Shown here: positions 1 through 7,751 of the stretch, in pieces
Layout: each line of letters opens with the position of its first letter
How positions within the stretch are numbered: the first letter of the stretch is position 1
Assembly: GCA_947371015.1 (NCBI GenBank)
Contig: CANBNK010000017.1
Coordinates: 1-63,724, forward strand
Length of the DNA: 63,724 nucleotides
Direction of reading: 5' to 3'
Source of the DNA: Acetobacteraceae bacterium
GTDB taxonomy: Bacteria > Pseudomonadota > Alphaproteobacteria > Acetobacterales > Acetobacteraceae
Notes under the pieces: generated by a model
What the model was told of the DNA's origin: nothing
Database searches by the model: none
Seen by the model: only the letters and a program-made list of their open reading frames with translations
Translations under genes and position numbers: made by a program

Positions 1-1
1 G

Positions 2-382
2 GAAGCCCCGCGCGCCACACTGATGAACCCGGACCAGGCGATGCGCGGCATCTCCAACTACCCGACCCCTGCCGCCCTGTCCGAACCCACCCAGCGCCGC
101 GGCACCGGTGGCCCGTTCGTGCCGGCACCGATTGAGGCCGAGCCGCGGGTGCCGGCGCCGCAGAGCGCCCTGCCGTCGCTGGCGCCGTTGCCCGCCGCCG
201 CCAGCCAGCCAGGCGCGCCGATCCAGACCCCGAGGGGCACGATCGTGCCCTCCACCACGGTCGGCAACACCTCTACCTTCAACACGCCGGGAGGCGCCGG
301 CGGCACCATCACGCGGGATGGCAACACCGCCATCATCAGCCGCCCGGGTGAGCCGCCGCAGATCGTGCAAACCCCACGGTGA
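2..382 (+). CDS. Proline/alanine-rich hypothetical protein, 5'-partial
   Basis: The frame is open from the left edge of the window. The first ATG inside is at base 23, but nothing resembling a signal peptide follows it, so the true start probably lies upstream. The visible ~125 residues are low-complexity, rich in Pro, Ala, Gly and Thr, with no recognisable domain and no membrane segment. Such a composition suits a secreted or periplasmic linker-like protein, but this is inference. Its stop overlaps the GTG start of moaD by 4 bases, so it is probably cotranscribed with moaD-moaE. No function can be assigned. GC-rich codon use resembles the neighbours, which supports a real gene. Confidence 0.5.
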   Translation, partial: EAPRATLMNPDQAMRGISNYPTPAALSEPTQRRGTGGPFVPAPIEAEPRVPAPQSALPSLAPLPAAASQPGAPIQTPRGTIVPSTTVGNTSTFNTPGGAGGTITRDGNTAIISRPGEPPQIVQTPR

Positions 383-630
383 ACATCCTCTACTTCGCCT
401 GGGTCCGGCAAAAGATCGGCCGGGCCGGGGAGGAGGTGTCACCGCCGCCCGAGGTGACGACGGTCGCCGCGCTGGTGGACTGGCTGGCGGCGCAAAGCCC
501 CGGCCATGCCGACGCCTTCGCCAACCGCCGCACCATCCGCTGCGCGGTGAACCAGGAATTCGCCACGCCCGACCAAGTGGTGAAGCCCGGCGACGAGATC
601 GCCTTCTTCCCGCCCGTCACCGGAGGCTAG
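379..630 (+). CDS. moaD: Molybdopterin synthase sulphur-carrier subunit MoaD
   Basis: Small subunit of molybdopterin synthase. In the family its C-terminal Gly-Gly is activated by MoeB and thiocarboxylated, then donates sulphur to cyclic pyranopterin monophosphate in the cytoplasm. The 83-residue protein has the ubiquitin-like length, the N-terminal beta strand typical of the family (ILYFAWVRQKIG) and the required terminal Gly82-Gly83 after PPVTG. The start is a GTG at 379 overlapping the upstream stop, and moaE follows after 3 bases, giving a moaD-moaE pair as expected for the heterotetramer. The window holds several enzymes that need the product (formate dehydrogenase, nitrate reductase, CoxL-like). 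moaA, moaC and moeB are not in view. Confidence 0.93.
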   Translation: MNILYFAWVRQKIGRAGEEVSPPPEVTTVAALVDWLAAQSPGHADAFANRRTIRCAVNQEFATPDQVVKPGDEIAFFPPVTGG

Positions 631-633
631 GCG

Positions 634-1107
634 ATGGCCACCGTGCGCGTGCAGCAGGCGCCGTTCGACCTGGGGGCCGAAGCTGCCCTATTGGCCGCCG
701 GCCGCACCGATATCGGCGGCATGGCCAGCTTCGTCGGCCTGTGCCGCGCCGATGATGGGCTGGCGGCGCTGACACTGGAACACTACCCGGGCATGACCGA
801 ACGGGCGATCCAGGCGATCGCCGCCCAGGCCGAGGCGCGCTGGCCGCTGACCGGCTGCACCGTCATCCACCGTGTCGGCCGCCTGCCGCCGGGCGAACAG
901 ATCGTGCTGGTGCTGACCGCGTCGTCGCATCGCGCTGCCGCGCTGGAAAGCTGCGCCTTCCTGATCGACTGGCTGAAGACCCGTGCGCCGTTCTGGAAGC
1001 GCGAGGAATTCGCCGATGGTCGCGAGCGTTGGGTCGAGGCCAAGGCCGAGGATGATGCCGCCGCCTCCCGCTGGGACGCCCCCGCGCCCCTGCGTGATGA
1101 CCATTGA
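634..1107 (+). CDS. moaE: Molybdopterin synthase catalytic subunit MoaE
   Basis: Large catalytic subunit that, with thiocarboxylated MoaD, converts cyclic pyranopterin monophosphate to molybdopterin. At 157 residues it matches the family length. The conserved active-site stretch WLKTRAPFWKREEF is present near residues 114-127, including both lysines used in catalysis, and the earlier HRVGRLPPGE motif is also recognisable. It lies 3 bases after moaD and its stop overlaps the start of the next gene, so the four genes from 379 to 2968 form one tightly packed transcription unit. The subunit acts in the cytoplasm. Confidence 0.95.
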   Translation: MATVRVQQAPFDLGAEAALLAAGRTDIGGMASFVGLCRADDGLAALTLEHYPGMTERAIQAIAAQAEARWPLTGCTVIHRVGRLPPGEQIVLVLTASSHRAAALESCAFLIDWLKTRAPFWKREEFADGRERWVEAKAEDDAAASRWDAPAPLRDDH

Positions 1108-1460
1108 CCCGTCTCGCCCGCATCGAACTGGCCTGCCGCGACACCCGTCGCCTCGCCGAGTTTTACGCCCGGGTGCTGGAGCAGCCGCCCACCGGTGGCT
1201 ACGGCAGCCCGCGCTTCCGGCTGGAAGGCGTGGAACTGGTCCTGCGCACCCGCGGTGACGCGCTGTTCCCGCTGAGCAGCGGCGCTGGCACGCTGCTGGC
1301 CTTCGCCCTGCCCGAAAGCGACCTGGAAACCTGGCATCGCCGCCTGGTAACCGCGCGCATTCCGGTGCTGGAAGCCCCCGGCCATGCCGGTGGCCCCCCC
1401 CGCCACCTGCGCCTGGCCGACCCCGAGGGCAATGTGGTGGAGTTCTTCGCCGCGCCATGA
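1104..1460 (+). CDS. VOC (glyoxalase/bleomycin-resistance fold) family protein
   Basis: A 118-residue single-domain protein with the VOC fold signature: an N-terminal strand-helix ARIELACRDTRRLAEFYARVL and the C-terminal metal-site strand LADPEGNVVEFF, whose Glu is the usual last metal ligand. The first-strand ligand position is less clear, so whether it binds metal is uncertain. Members include glyoxalases, dioxygenases and resistance proteins; no substrate can be deduced. The start appears to be a TTG overlapping the moaE stop (TTGA); there is no better in-frame ATG. Its stop overlaps the following ATG (ATGA), indicating translational coupling. Confidence 0.75.
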   Translation: MTRLARIELACRDTRRLAEFYARVLEQPPTGGYGSPRFRLEGVELVLRTRGDALFPLSSGAGTLLAFALPESDLETWHRRLVTARIPVLEAPGHAGGPPRHLRLADPEGNVVEFFAAP

Positions 1461-2968
1461 TCCGGCCCACTCCGTCGCGCCGGCGGCAGCCCACACCGGC
1501 GTCGGACATGGCCTCGGACCTGACCGCATCGCCCACGCCGGCTGAACGCCCGCGCCGGCGCGTCTGCTGGGCCGCCATCCTGGCCGGCGGCCTGCTGCTG
1601 ATCTGGCCGGCCTGGCTGCTGAACGGCTATCCGCTGCTGTTCAGCGATACCGGCGCCTTCCTGCACCAGACGCTCGGCCCGCTGATGATCTGGGACAAGC
1701 CCTGGGTCTATGGCCCGATGCTGGCGCTGTTCCACTGGCAGCTGACGCTGTGGCTGCCGGCGCTGGCGCAGGGCATCGCGCTGTCCTGGTTGCTCTGGCT
1801 GACGCAGCGCGCCGCGCGCGGCAGCGTGACGCCGCGTGGCCACCTGCTGCTGCTGGCCGGGCTGGCGGCGCTGACCGCGGCGCCATGGTTCGCCGCGCTG
1901 CTGATGCCCGACATTCTGGCGCCGATGGTGGTGCTGGCGCTGTGGCTGCTCGCCGGCCCCAGCCTGTCCCGCGCCGAGGCGATTGGGCTGGGCGTGCTGG
2001 CGACGCTCGGCATTGCCGCCCACCTGTCCCATTTGCCACTGGCCCTGGCGCTGGTGGTGCTGCTGTTCGTGCTGCGTCGCGGCCAGCCCCGCCGCTGGCG
2101 CCCGGCATTGCCGCTGGCCGCCGCGCTGGCGTTGCTGCTGGCCACCAACCTGGTCGGCCATGGCCGCCTCGCGCTCTCGCCGCATGGCGACAGCTTCCTG
2201 CTCGCCCGGTTGCAGGCGGATGGCCCGGCGGCGCGCACCATCAAGGCCGCCTGCCCCGAGGCCGGCTGGTATCTCTGCGCCTTCGCCTGGCGCCTGCCGA
2301 TGGACAGCGACGCCTTCCTCTGGGAGCCGAACAGCCCGGTGAACCGCGACATCGAGGGCCGCGACCGTTTCCTCGGCGGCGCCCTGCTGGCGCCCGAAGC
2401 CGGCGAGATCATCGGCGAAACCCTGCTGCGGGAACCCTTCGGCGTACTCGGCGCCATGCTTGGCAATGCCTGGCGCCAACTGTTCCTGGCCCGGGTCGGC
2501 GATGCGCTGGTGGCGGACCACCTGGCCGCCAATGTCGCCCCCCGCCTGCGCGAAGGCTTCCCGCGCGGCGAAGTGGCGAGCTACGCCGCGGCGGCCCAGG
2601 CGCAGGGAGCGTTGCCCGCGCTGGCCGCGCCGTGGCTGGCGCCACATCGGCTGGTGCTGGTGCTGGGCGGCCTCGGCGCGCTGCTGGCCTGGCGCCGCGC
2701 CGCCGCCTGGGGCGACCGCGAGCGGCTGGCCCTGGTGCTCTGCGTGCTGGTCGGCGTCACCGTCAACGCCGCGGCCACCGGCGCGCTGTCAGGCCCGCAC
2801 CATCGCTACCAGGCGCGCATCGCCTGGCTGATGCCGCTGGCGGCGGTGCTGGGCATGCGCCGCCCCCGCCCCGGCCGCCCGTCCAGCTATGACGACTACG
2901 GCGTGGCCGCGCCGGAACAGGCCGACATCGCGCGGAAGCCGTGGCTGCGGCTGGTCGGCCGCGGGTAG
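1457..2968 (+). CDS. Polytopic integral membrane protein of unknown function
   Basis: The 503-residue protein has an Arg/Pro-rich cytoplasmic N-terminus (first ~35 residues), a first hydrophobic helix around 38-58 and roughly nine further membrane-spanning stretches to about residue 470, followed by a short polar tail. A soluble segment lies around residues 255-310 with a cluster of Cys and Trp (CPEAGWYLCAFAWRLPMD). The overall plan resembles glycosyltransferase-C or O-antigen-polymerase-like membrane enzymes, but I see no diagnostic motif and do not assign a function. The start overlaps the VOC stop. The TAG stop lies at the left end of an intergenic repeat element, so the repeat begins exactly where the gene ends. 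Confidence 0.7.
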   Translation: MIRPTPSRRRQPTPASDMASDLTASPTPAERPRRRVCWAAILAGGLLLIWPAWLLNGYPLLFSDTGAFLHQTLGPLMIWDKPWVYGPMLALFHWQLTLWLPALAQGIALSWLLWLTQRAARGSVTPRGHLLLLAGLAALTAAPWFAALLMPDILAPMVVLALWLLAGPSLSRAEAIGLGVLATLGIAAHLSHLPLALALVVLLFVLRRGQPRRWRPALPLAAALALLLATNLVGHGRLALSPHGDSFLLARLQADGPAARTIKAACPEAGWYLCAFAWRLPMDSDAFLWEPNSPVNRDIEGRDRFLGGALLAPEAGEIIGETLLREPFGVLGAMLGNAWRQLFLARVGDALVADHLAANVAPRLREGFPRGEVASYAAAAQAQGALPALAAPWLAPHRLVLVLGGLGALLAWRRAAAWGDRERLALVLCVLVGVTVNAAATGALSGPHHRYQARIAWLMPLAAVLGMRRPRPGRPSSYDDYGVAAPEQADIARKPWLRLVGRG

Positions 2969-3061
2969 AGCTTGATCCACGCAGGCGGAATCGCCGTAGC
3001 GGTCGATCAATCTCTCGAGCATTGGCTACCGGATGATCCATCAAAGTGGATCACGCTGTAG
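2965..3061 (+). repeat. Dispersed intergenic repeat, copy A, with inverted ends
   Basis: The left end (2965-2980, GTAGAGCTTGATCCAC) and right end (3046-3061, GTGGATCACGCTGTAG) are near-perfect inverted complements (13 of 16 by my count). The core ACGCAGGCGGAATCGCCG (2979-2996) recurs exactly, inverted, at 3144-3161 and in a diverged form after 25174. An internal hairpin GATCCA/TGGATC (3035-3040, 3047-3052) lies near the right end. The copy begins inside the TAG stop of the upstream gene. There is no open reading frame of note. It looks like a REP/palindromic unit. Confidence 0.65.
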
Positions 3062-3136
3062 CGACGCCTGGCGCCGCTTCGTCCCAGGCCGAAGCCTCCG
3101 CCCGGCGCCTGCGGCTAGCTTGCAGACCACAGATAA

Positions 3137-3175
3137 ACCGCGCCGGCGATTCCGCCTGCGTCGTTCAGGCCCTAG
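3137..3175 (-). repeat. Dispersed intergenic repeat, inverted copy B
   Basis: Read on the minus strand this segment aligns with the first ~39 bases of copy A, including 18 identical bases (3144-3161). It ends 10 bases before the tauE/safE start, so copies A and B face each other and fill most of the 216-base gap. The arrangement could fold into a long stem in RNA or be a remnant of a composite element. Confidence 0.6.
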
Positions 3176-3184
3176 GCTGCCGCC

Positions 3185-3940
3185 ATGCTCGACTCGTCCC
3201 TTCTGCCGCAGGCCTTGATCGTCGCCGGCATCTTCCTGCTCGGTGGCTTCGTGAAGGGGGTGGTCGGCTTCGGCCTGCCGACCATCACCCTTGGGCTGCT
3301 GGCGCTGACCCGGCCGCTGCCGGAGGCGATGGCCCTGGCGGTGGCGCCGACGCTGGCGACCAATATCTGGCAGGGCCTGGCCGGCGGCCAGTTGCGCGCC
3401 ACCTTCCTGCGGCTGCGCGGCTTCCTGCTGCTGTCGGGCGTCGGCACACTGGCGGTCTCCGGCCTGCTGGCGCGGTCCGATGCGCGGCTGCTGGCCGGGC
3501 TGCTCGGCATCCTCGTCGTGGCTTCGTCCCTGCTGTCGCTGCTCGGGCCGCGCTGGCCGCAGCCTTCGGCCGAGCGCGAGCGCTGGCTGTCGCCGGTGAT
3601 GGGGCTGCTCTCCGGCATCGCCAATGGCCTGACCGGCAGCTACATGATGCCGGCGGCGCCCTGGCTCTCCGCCATCCGCCTGCCGCCGGACCAGTTCGTC
3701 CAGGGCTTCGGCCTCGGTGCCACCCTGGTCACCGCCACCCTGGCGCTGGGGCTGGCCGGCCAGGGCATGATCAGCACGGAGCTCGGCCTTGGCGGGCTGG
3801 CGGTGCTGGCGCCGACCTTCCTGGGCCTCTGGCTCGGCCGCCTGGTGCGGGCGGCACTGGCGGAAAAGTGGTTTCGCCAGGCGGTGCAGGCCTTCCTGCT
3901 GCTGATCGGCCTGCAACTGGTCATCCGCGGCCTGTTCTGA
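3185..3940 (+). CDS. TauE/SafE-family (DUF81) membrane transporter
   Basis: A 251-residue polytopic inner-membrane protein of the sulphite exporter TauE/SafE family, which moves sulphite, sulphoacetate or other organic anions. It has about seven or eight hydrophobic helices and both characteristic internal half-repeats, each opening with a Gly-rich helix: GGFVKGVVGFGLPTI near residues 19-33 and a second near residues 140-155 (LLSGIANGLTGSYMMPAAP). Length is typical. It starts from an ATG 10 bases after repeat copy B and is not tightly linked to either neighbour. Substrate cannot be predicted; there are no sulphur-metabolism genes beside it. Confidence 0.85.
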   Translation: MLDSSLLPQALIVAGIFLLGGFVKGVVGFGLPTITLGLLALTRPLPEAMALAVAPTLATNIWQGLAGGQLRATFLRLRGFLLLSGVGTLAVSGLLARSDARLLAGLLGILVVASSLLSLLGPRWPQPSAERERWLSPVMGLLSGIANGLTGSYMMPAAPWLSAIRLPPDQFVQGFGLGATLVTATLALGLAGQGMISTELGLGGLAVLAPTFLGLWLGRLVRAALAEKWFRQAVQAFLLLIGLQLVIRGLF

Positions 3941-4048
3941 CCGCTAGCGCTGCCAGCCGGCGCGGGGCTTTCAATGATTCCCCTGCGTCGGAATAGCCGA
4001 TAATCTCGGCCGGTCGGCCGCGGCTGCTTGCGGCCCCAGGAACCAGCG

Positions 4049-4819
4049 ATGACCGATTCCGCCCCCCCGCTGCTGAAGGTGCCGAACTACTTCCTGCCCC
4101 CGCCGCCGCAGCAGGAGATTTTCCGCCGCCTGTCGCTGCGGCTGCACACCGATGACGGCATGTTCAGCGCCGGCAACGTGCATCACTATCTCTATGTCGG
4201 CTTGTCCGCCCTGAACATGATGCAGGTGGCCATGCAGATCGCCGACCGGCGCAGCGCCACCAACATCCTGGATTTCGGCGCCGGCGCCGGGCGGGTGATG
4301 CGCTGGATGCGTGCCGCCTGGCCCGAGGCGACGATCACCGCCGCCGAAATCCGCGAGGACGACCTGGCCTTCTGCGCCGACGCCTTCGGCGCCCGCACCT
4401 GGAACCCCGGCATCGACTTCGACAACATGGCCGCGCCGGGCAGCTACGACCTGATCTGGGTCGGCTCGGTCCTGACCCACCTGCCGGCCGACCGCGCCCG
4501 CCAGTTGCTGCGCCTGGTGCTGCAATGGACGCGCAAGCACGGCCTGGCGCTGCTCAGCTTCCACGGCCGCCACGCCTTCAGCCGCAGGCCGGCCACCTAC
4601 ATCGCCGGCTCCGCCAACGTCGCGCAGATCGAGGCCGACTACGCCGCCACCGGCTTCGGCTATGCCGACTACCAGGGCATGTACGGCTATGGCGTGTCGT
4701 TCTGCACGCCGGAATGGATCGTCGCCGAGGTGCAGAAGATGCCGGATTGCCGCCTGGTCTGCCTCAGCGAGCGCAGTTGGGACGGCCATCACGACGTGAT
4801 CGCGCTGGAACGGCTTTGA
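4049..4819 (+). CDS. Class I SAM-dependent methyltransferase
   Basis: A 256-residue protein with the Rossmann-type methyltransferase core. Motif I is NILDFGAGAGRVMRW at about residues 73-87, followed by an acidic second strand (ITAAEIREDD) and the motif IV-like strand YDLIWVGSVLTHLP. The N-terminal ~70 residues are a family-specific cap. An upstream TTG would add 7 residues, but I chose the ATG at 4049 because a CAGGAA-like ribosome site precedes it. The substrate is unknown. Transferases of this type are often found with polysaccharide or glycan genes, and a NeuD-like acyltransferase lies 3 kb downstream, but the link is weak. Confidence 0.8.
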   Translation: MTDSAPPLLKVPNYFLPPPPQQEIFRRLSLRLHTDDGMFSAGNVHHYLYVGLSALNMMQVAMQIADRRSATNILDFGAGAGRVMRWMRAAWPEATITAAEIREDDLAFCADAFGARTWNPGIDFDNMAAPGSYDLIWVGSVLTHLPADRARQLLRLVLQWTRKHGLALLSFHGRHAFSRRPATYIAGSANVAQIEADYAATGFGYADYQGMYGYGVSFCTPEWIVAEVQKMPDCRLVCLSERSWDGHHDVIALERL

Positions 4820-4936
4820 GGCAGCGATGCTGCTGCACCATTGGGCCGGTTTGTGTCATTTATCCTGCATGACGCGCCGCGGCCCGGGCCTCACCGGACC
4901 GGGGCGCCCGGCGATACAGGGAAAAGCGAGCCATTG

Positions 4937-5596
4937 ATGCCGAATGACAAGGCAGGCGGAGCAGCGGGCGTGGCGGCGTTGCTGCCGGAACACCCCGCCG
5001 CCGAACGCGCGCCCGATGCGAGGCAGGGTCACATGCCGCCCCGACCCAGCACGGAAATCCCGCCCGCCGCACCGGTCGGCGCCGGCCGCAACCTGCTGTT
5101 CCTGCGTGAGGAGGAACTGCGCCTGGCGCAGGACCTGCTGTTCTTCGGCTATCGCGACTTCACCGGCGGCGCCGACCGCATCCTGGAGGAGCTCGGCATG
5201 GGCCGCGCCCACCACCGGGTGCTGCACTTCGTCGGCCGCCGCCCCGGCATCACGGTAGGGGAGTTGCTGGCGATCCTGTCGATCACCAAGCAGTCGCTCG
5301 GCCGGGTGCTGACGCCGCTGGTGGAGGAAGGCTACGTCACCCAGGCGCCCGGCCGCAGCGACCGGCGCCAGCGCCTGCTGACCCTGGCGCCCAAGGGGCT
5401 GGCGCTGGAACAGCGGCTGTTCGACCGCCAGCGCGAACACGTCATGCGGGCCTATCGTGAGGCCGGGCCGGTGGCGGTGGACGGCTTCCGCAAGGTGATG
5501 CGCGGGCTGATGGGCACCGAGGCGCGCGGCCAGCTGGAACGGCTGGAACGCCCGGATGGCGACCGCCCGGCCGGCCGCCTCGCGCGGCTTGGCTGA
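4937..5596 (+). CDS. MarR-family transcriptional regulator (PetP-like arrangement)
   Basis: A winged-helix DNA-binding protein of 219 residues from the ATG at 4937. The first ~50 residues are disordered and Pro/Ala-rich, so a later ATG at 5032 is also possible. The MarR fold is clear: helix RVLHFVGRRPGITVGELLAIL, recognition helix region SITKQSLGRVLTPLVEEGYV and the wing RSDRRQRLLTL. It is followed after 16 bases by an OmpR-type response regulator and then a histidine kinase. A MarR protein directly upstream of an OmpR-family regulator is the petP-petR arrangement known from Rhodobacter and relatives, but no cytochrome bc1 genes are adjacent here. Its target genes are unknown. Confidence 0.85.
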   Translation: MPNDKAGGAAGVAALLPEHPAAERAPDARQGHMPPRPSTEIPPAAPVGAGRNLLFLREEELRLAQDLLFFGYRDFTGGADRILEELGMGRAHHRVLHFVGRRPGITVGELLAILSITKQSLGRVLTPLVEEGYVTQAPGRSDRRQRLLTLAPKGLALEQRLFDRQREHVMRAYREAGPVAVDGFRKVMRGLMGTEARGQLERLERPDGDRPAGRLARLG

Positions 5597-5612
5597 ACGG
5601 AGGGACGGGCCG

Positions 5613-6320
5613 ATGCCGGGCGAAACCCACGAACAACCGCACCTGCTGGTGGTGGACGACGACGCCCGCCTGCGCGGCCTGCTGCAACGCTTCCTGGCCG
5701 AGCAGGGGTTCCGCATCTCGGTCGCGGCCGATGCCGCCGCCGCGCGCCAGGCGCTGGCCGCCATGAGCTTCGACCTGCTGGTGCTGGACGTGATGATGCC
5801 CGGCGAAAGCGGGCTGGAGCTGGTCGCCAGCCTGCGCGAGGCCGGCAAGACCGTGCCGGTGCTGATGCTGACCGCCCGCGGCGAGCCGGATGACCGGGTC
5901 GCGGGCCTCGAAGCCGGCGTGGACGACTACCTGGCCAAGCCGTTCGACCCGCGCGAGCTGGCGCTGCGCATCCGCACCGTGCTGCGCCGCGCCATGCCGC
6001 CTGCCGCCGCCCAGGCGATATTGCCGGTGCAGCTCGGCGGCAGCTGGTTCGACCCCGAGCGCAGCGAACTCCGCACGCCCGAAGGCATCGTGCGCCTGAC
6101 CGGCGGGGAGGCCAGCCTGCTGACCGCCCTGGCTAAGCGCCCCGGCGACGTCCTGAGCCGCGAGGAGATCGCCGCCGCGCTGGGCACGCCGGACGCCGGC
6201 GAACGCGCGGTGGATGTGCAGGTGACGCGCCTGCGCCGCAAGATCGAGCCGGACCCGCGCGAGCCGCGCTTCCTGCATACCGTGCGCCACCGCGGCTACG
6301 TGCTGCGGCCCGGACCATGA
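5613..6320 (+). CDS. OmpR-family two-component response regulator
   Basis: A 235-residue response regulator with a receiver domain (residues ~10-125) and a winged-helix DNA-binding domain (~135-232). The acidic pair is in VVDDDARL, the phosphoacceptor is Asp59 in LVLDVMMPG, the switch Thr is in LMLTARG and Lys109 is in LAKPFDPREL. The wing helix reads VDVQVTRLRRKIEPDPREP, the usual OmpR recognition element. The start at 5613 is preceded by a strong GGAGGGA at 5599-5605. The sensor kinase follows after 22 bases, making a cognate pair. Adjacent MarR control suggests a joint regulon. Confidence 0.93.
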   Translation: MPGETHEQPHLLVVDDDARLRGLLQRFLAEQGFRISVAADAAAARQALAAMSFDLLVLDVMMPGESGLELVASLREAGKTVPVLMLTARGEPDDRVAGLEAGVDDYLAKPFDPRELALRIRTVLRRAMPPAAAQAILPVQLGGSWFDPERSELRTPEGIVRLTGGEASLLTALAKRPGDVLSREEIAAALGTPDAGERAVDVQVTRLRRKIEPDPREPRFLHTVRHRGYVLRPGP

Positions 6321-6342
6321 CGGCCCGGCGCGGCACGCAGCG

Positions 6343-7734
6343 GTGACCGTCTCCTCCGGCGCCGCGGCGCAGCGCGCCGGCAAGCTGCTGTCCCGCGCCA
6401 TCCGCTTCCTGCTGCCGCGTGGCATGCTCGGCCGCTCGCTGCTGATGATCCTGGTGCCGCTGGTGGTGGTGCAACTGGTCGCGCTGCAAATATTCTACGG
6501 CGCACATCTGGACGTCATCAGCCGCCGCCTGGCCGCCGGGGTCGCCGGCGAGGTCGCCATGCTGGCCGAGCTGATGCTGCGCGAACCCGAGGAACGCCGC
6601 GGCTGGATTGCGCGCGAGGCAGCCTGGCGGCTGGACCTGGTCATGGCCTTCCAGCCCGGCGCGCATATGCAGGTGGTGCGCCGCCCCGAATCCATGCCGC
6701 TGCTGCCGCTGGAGGAGGATCTGGACCACGCGCTGGAGGAGCGCCTGTCGCTGCCCTTCGATACCGACTGGCTGGGTGAGCCGCGCAGCGTGGTCATCCG
6801 CGTGCAGATGCCGGACGGCGTGCTGATGGTCGAGGTTGCCCGCAAGCGGTTGTTCACCGCCACCATCTACCTCTTCGTCGTCTGGCTGGTCGGGTCGGCG
6901 CTGCTGCTGGCCGCGGTTTCCGTGGTGTTCCTGCGCAACCAGGTACGCGCCATCCGCCGCCTTTCCGGCGCGGCCGAGGCCTTCGGGCTGGGCCGCGACA
7001 TCGGCAGCATCAAGCCCGAGGGCGCCACCGAAATCCGCCAGGCCGCCGTCGCCTTCAACCGCATGCAGGACCGGGTGCGCCGCTTCGTCAGCCAGCGCAC
7101 GGAGATGCTGGCCGGCATCAGCCACGACCTGCGCACGCCGATGACGCGGCTGAACCTGGGCCTGGCCATGCTGCCGCGCCAGCCGGAGACCGAGGAGGAC
7201 ATCGCCGCGCTGAACCAGGACCTGGCGGAGATGGAGCGGTTGATCGCCGCCTACCTGTCCTTCGCCCGGGGCGAAGGCACCGAGCAGGTGCAACCGGCCG
7301 ACCTGGTGGAACTGGTGCAGGATATCGCCGGCAAGGCCCGCCGCGCCGGCGGCAAGGTGGCGGTCAGCGCCCCCGAGAGCCTGACCCTGCCGCTGCGGCC
7401 CGACGCCATCCGCCGCTGCCTGGGCAACCTGCTGGACAATGCCCGCCGCCACGCCAGCGAGGTGGCGCTGACGGTGGAGTTCCTGCATCGCCACGCCCCC
7501 GAAAGCGACGACCGGAACGCCGGCTGGGCGGTGGTCTCGGTGGATGACGACGGCCCCGGCATTCCCCCGGCACAGCGCGAGCAGGCATTCCGCGCCTTCG
7601 CCACCAGCCGGGCCGACGGCTCCGGCCTCGGCCTGGCCATCGCGCGCGATATCGTGCGGGCGCATGGCGGCGACATTGTGCTGGAGGACAGCCCGCTGGG
7701 CGGGTTGCGCGCGCGGCTGCGGCTGCCGGTGTAG
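6343..7734 (+). CDS. EnvZ-type sensor histidine kinase
   Basis: A 463-residue membrane sensor kinase, partner of the regulator just upstream. Transmembrane helix 1 is at about residues 31-52 and helix 2 at about 172-197, enclosing a ~120-residue periplasmic sensor domain with no recognised fold. Then come a HAMP linker, the H box GISHDLRTPMTRL with phospho-accepting His261, the N box LGNLLDNARRHA, G1 DDDGPGIP and G2 GSGLGLAIA. All catalytic motifs are intact. The start is GTG at 6343. The signal sensed cannot be told from sequence. It has the same domain architecture as EnvZ. Confidence 0.92.
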   Translation: MTVSSGAAAQRAGKLLSRAIRFLLPRGMLGRSLLMILVPLVVVQLVALQIFYGAHLDVISRRLAAGVAGEVAMLAELMLREPEERRGWIAREAAWRLDLVMAFQPGAHMQVVRRPESMPLLPLEEDLDHALEERLSLPFDTDWLGEPRSVVIRVQMPDGVLMVEVARKRLFTATIYLFVVWLVGSALLLAAVSVVFLRNQVRAIRRLSGAAEAFGLGRDIGSIKPEGATEIRQAAVAFNRMQDRVRRFVSQRTEMLAGISHDLRTPMTRLNLGLAMLPRQPETEEDIAALNQDLAEMERLIAAYLSFARGEGTEQVQPADLVELVQDIAGKARRAGGKVAVSAPESLTLPLRPDAIRRCLGNLLDNARRHASEVALTVEFLHRHAPESDDRNAGWAVVSVDDDGPGIPPAQREQAFRAFATSRADGSGLGLAIARDIVRAHGGDIVLEDSPLGGLRARLRLPV

Positions 7735-7751
7735 AGCGCCGCGCCGCCGCT

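Noticed and set aside
3961-4010. A further copy of the intergenic repeat upstream of the methyltransferase gene (GATTCCCCTGCGTCG)
   Set aside because: Only about 14 bases resemble the repeat core, and the flanks do not align. This is too short to call a copy.
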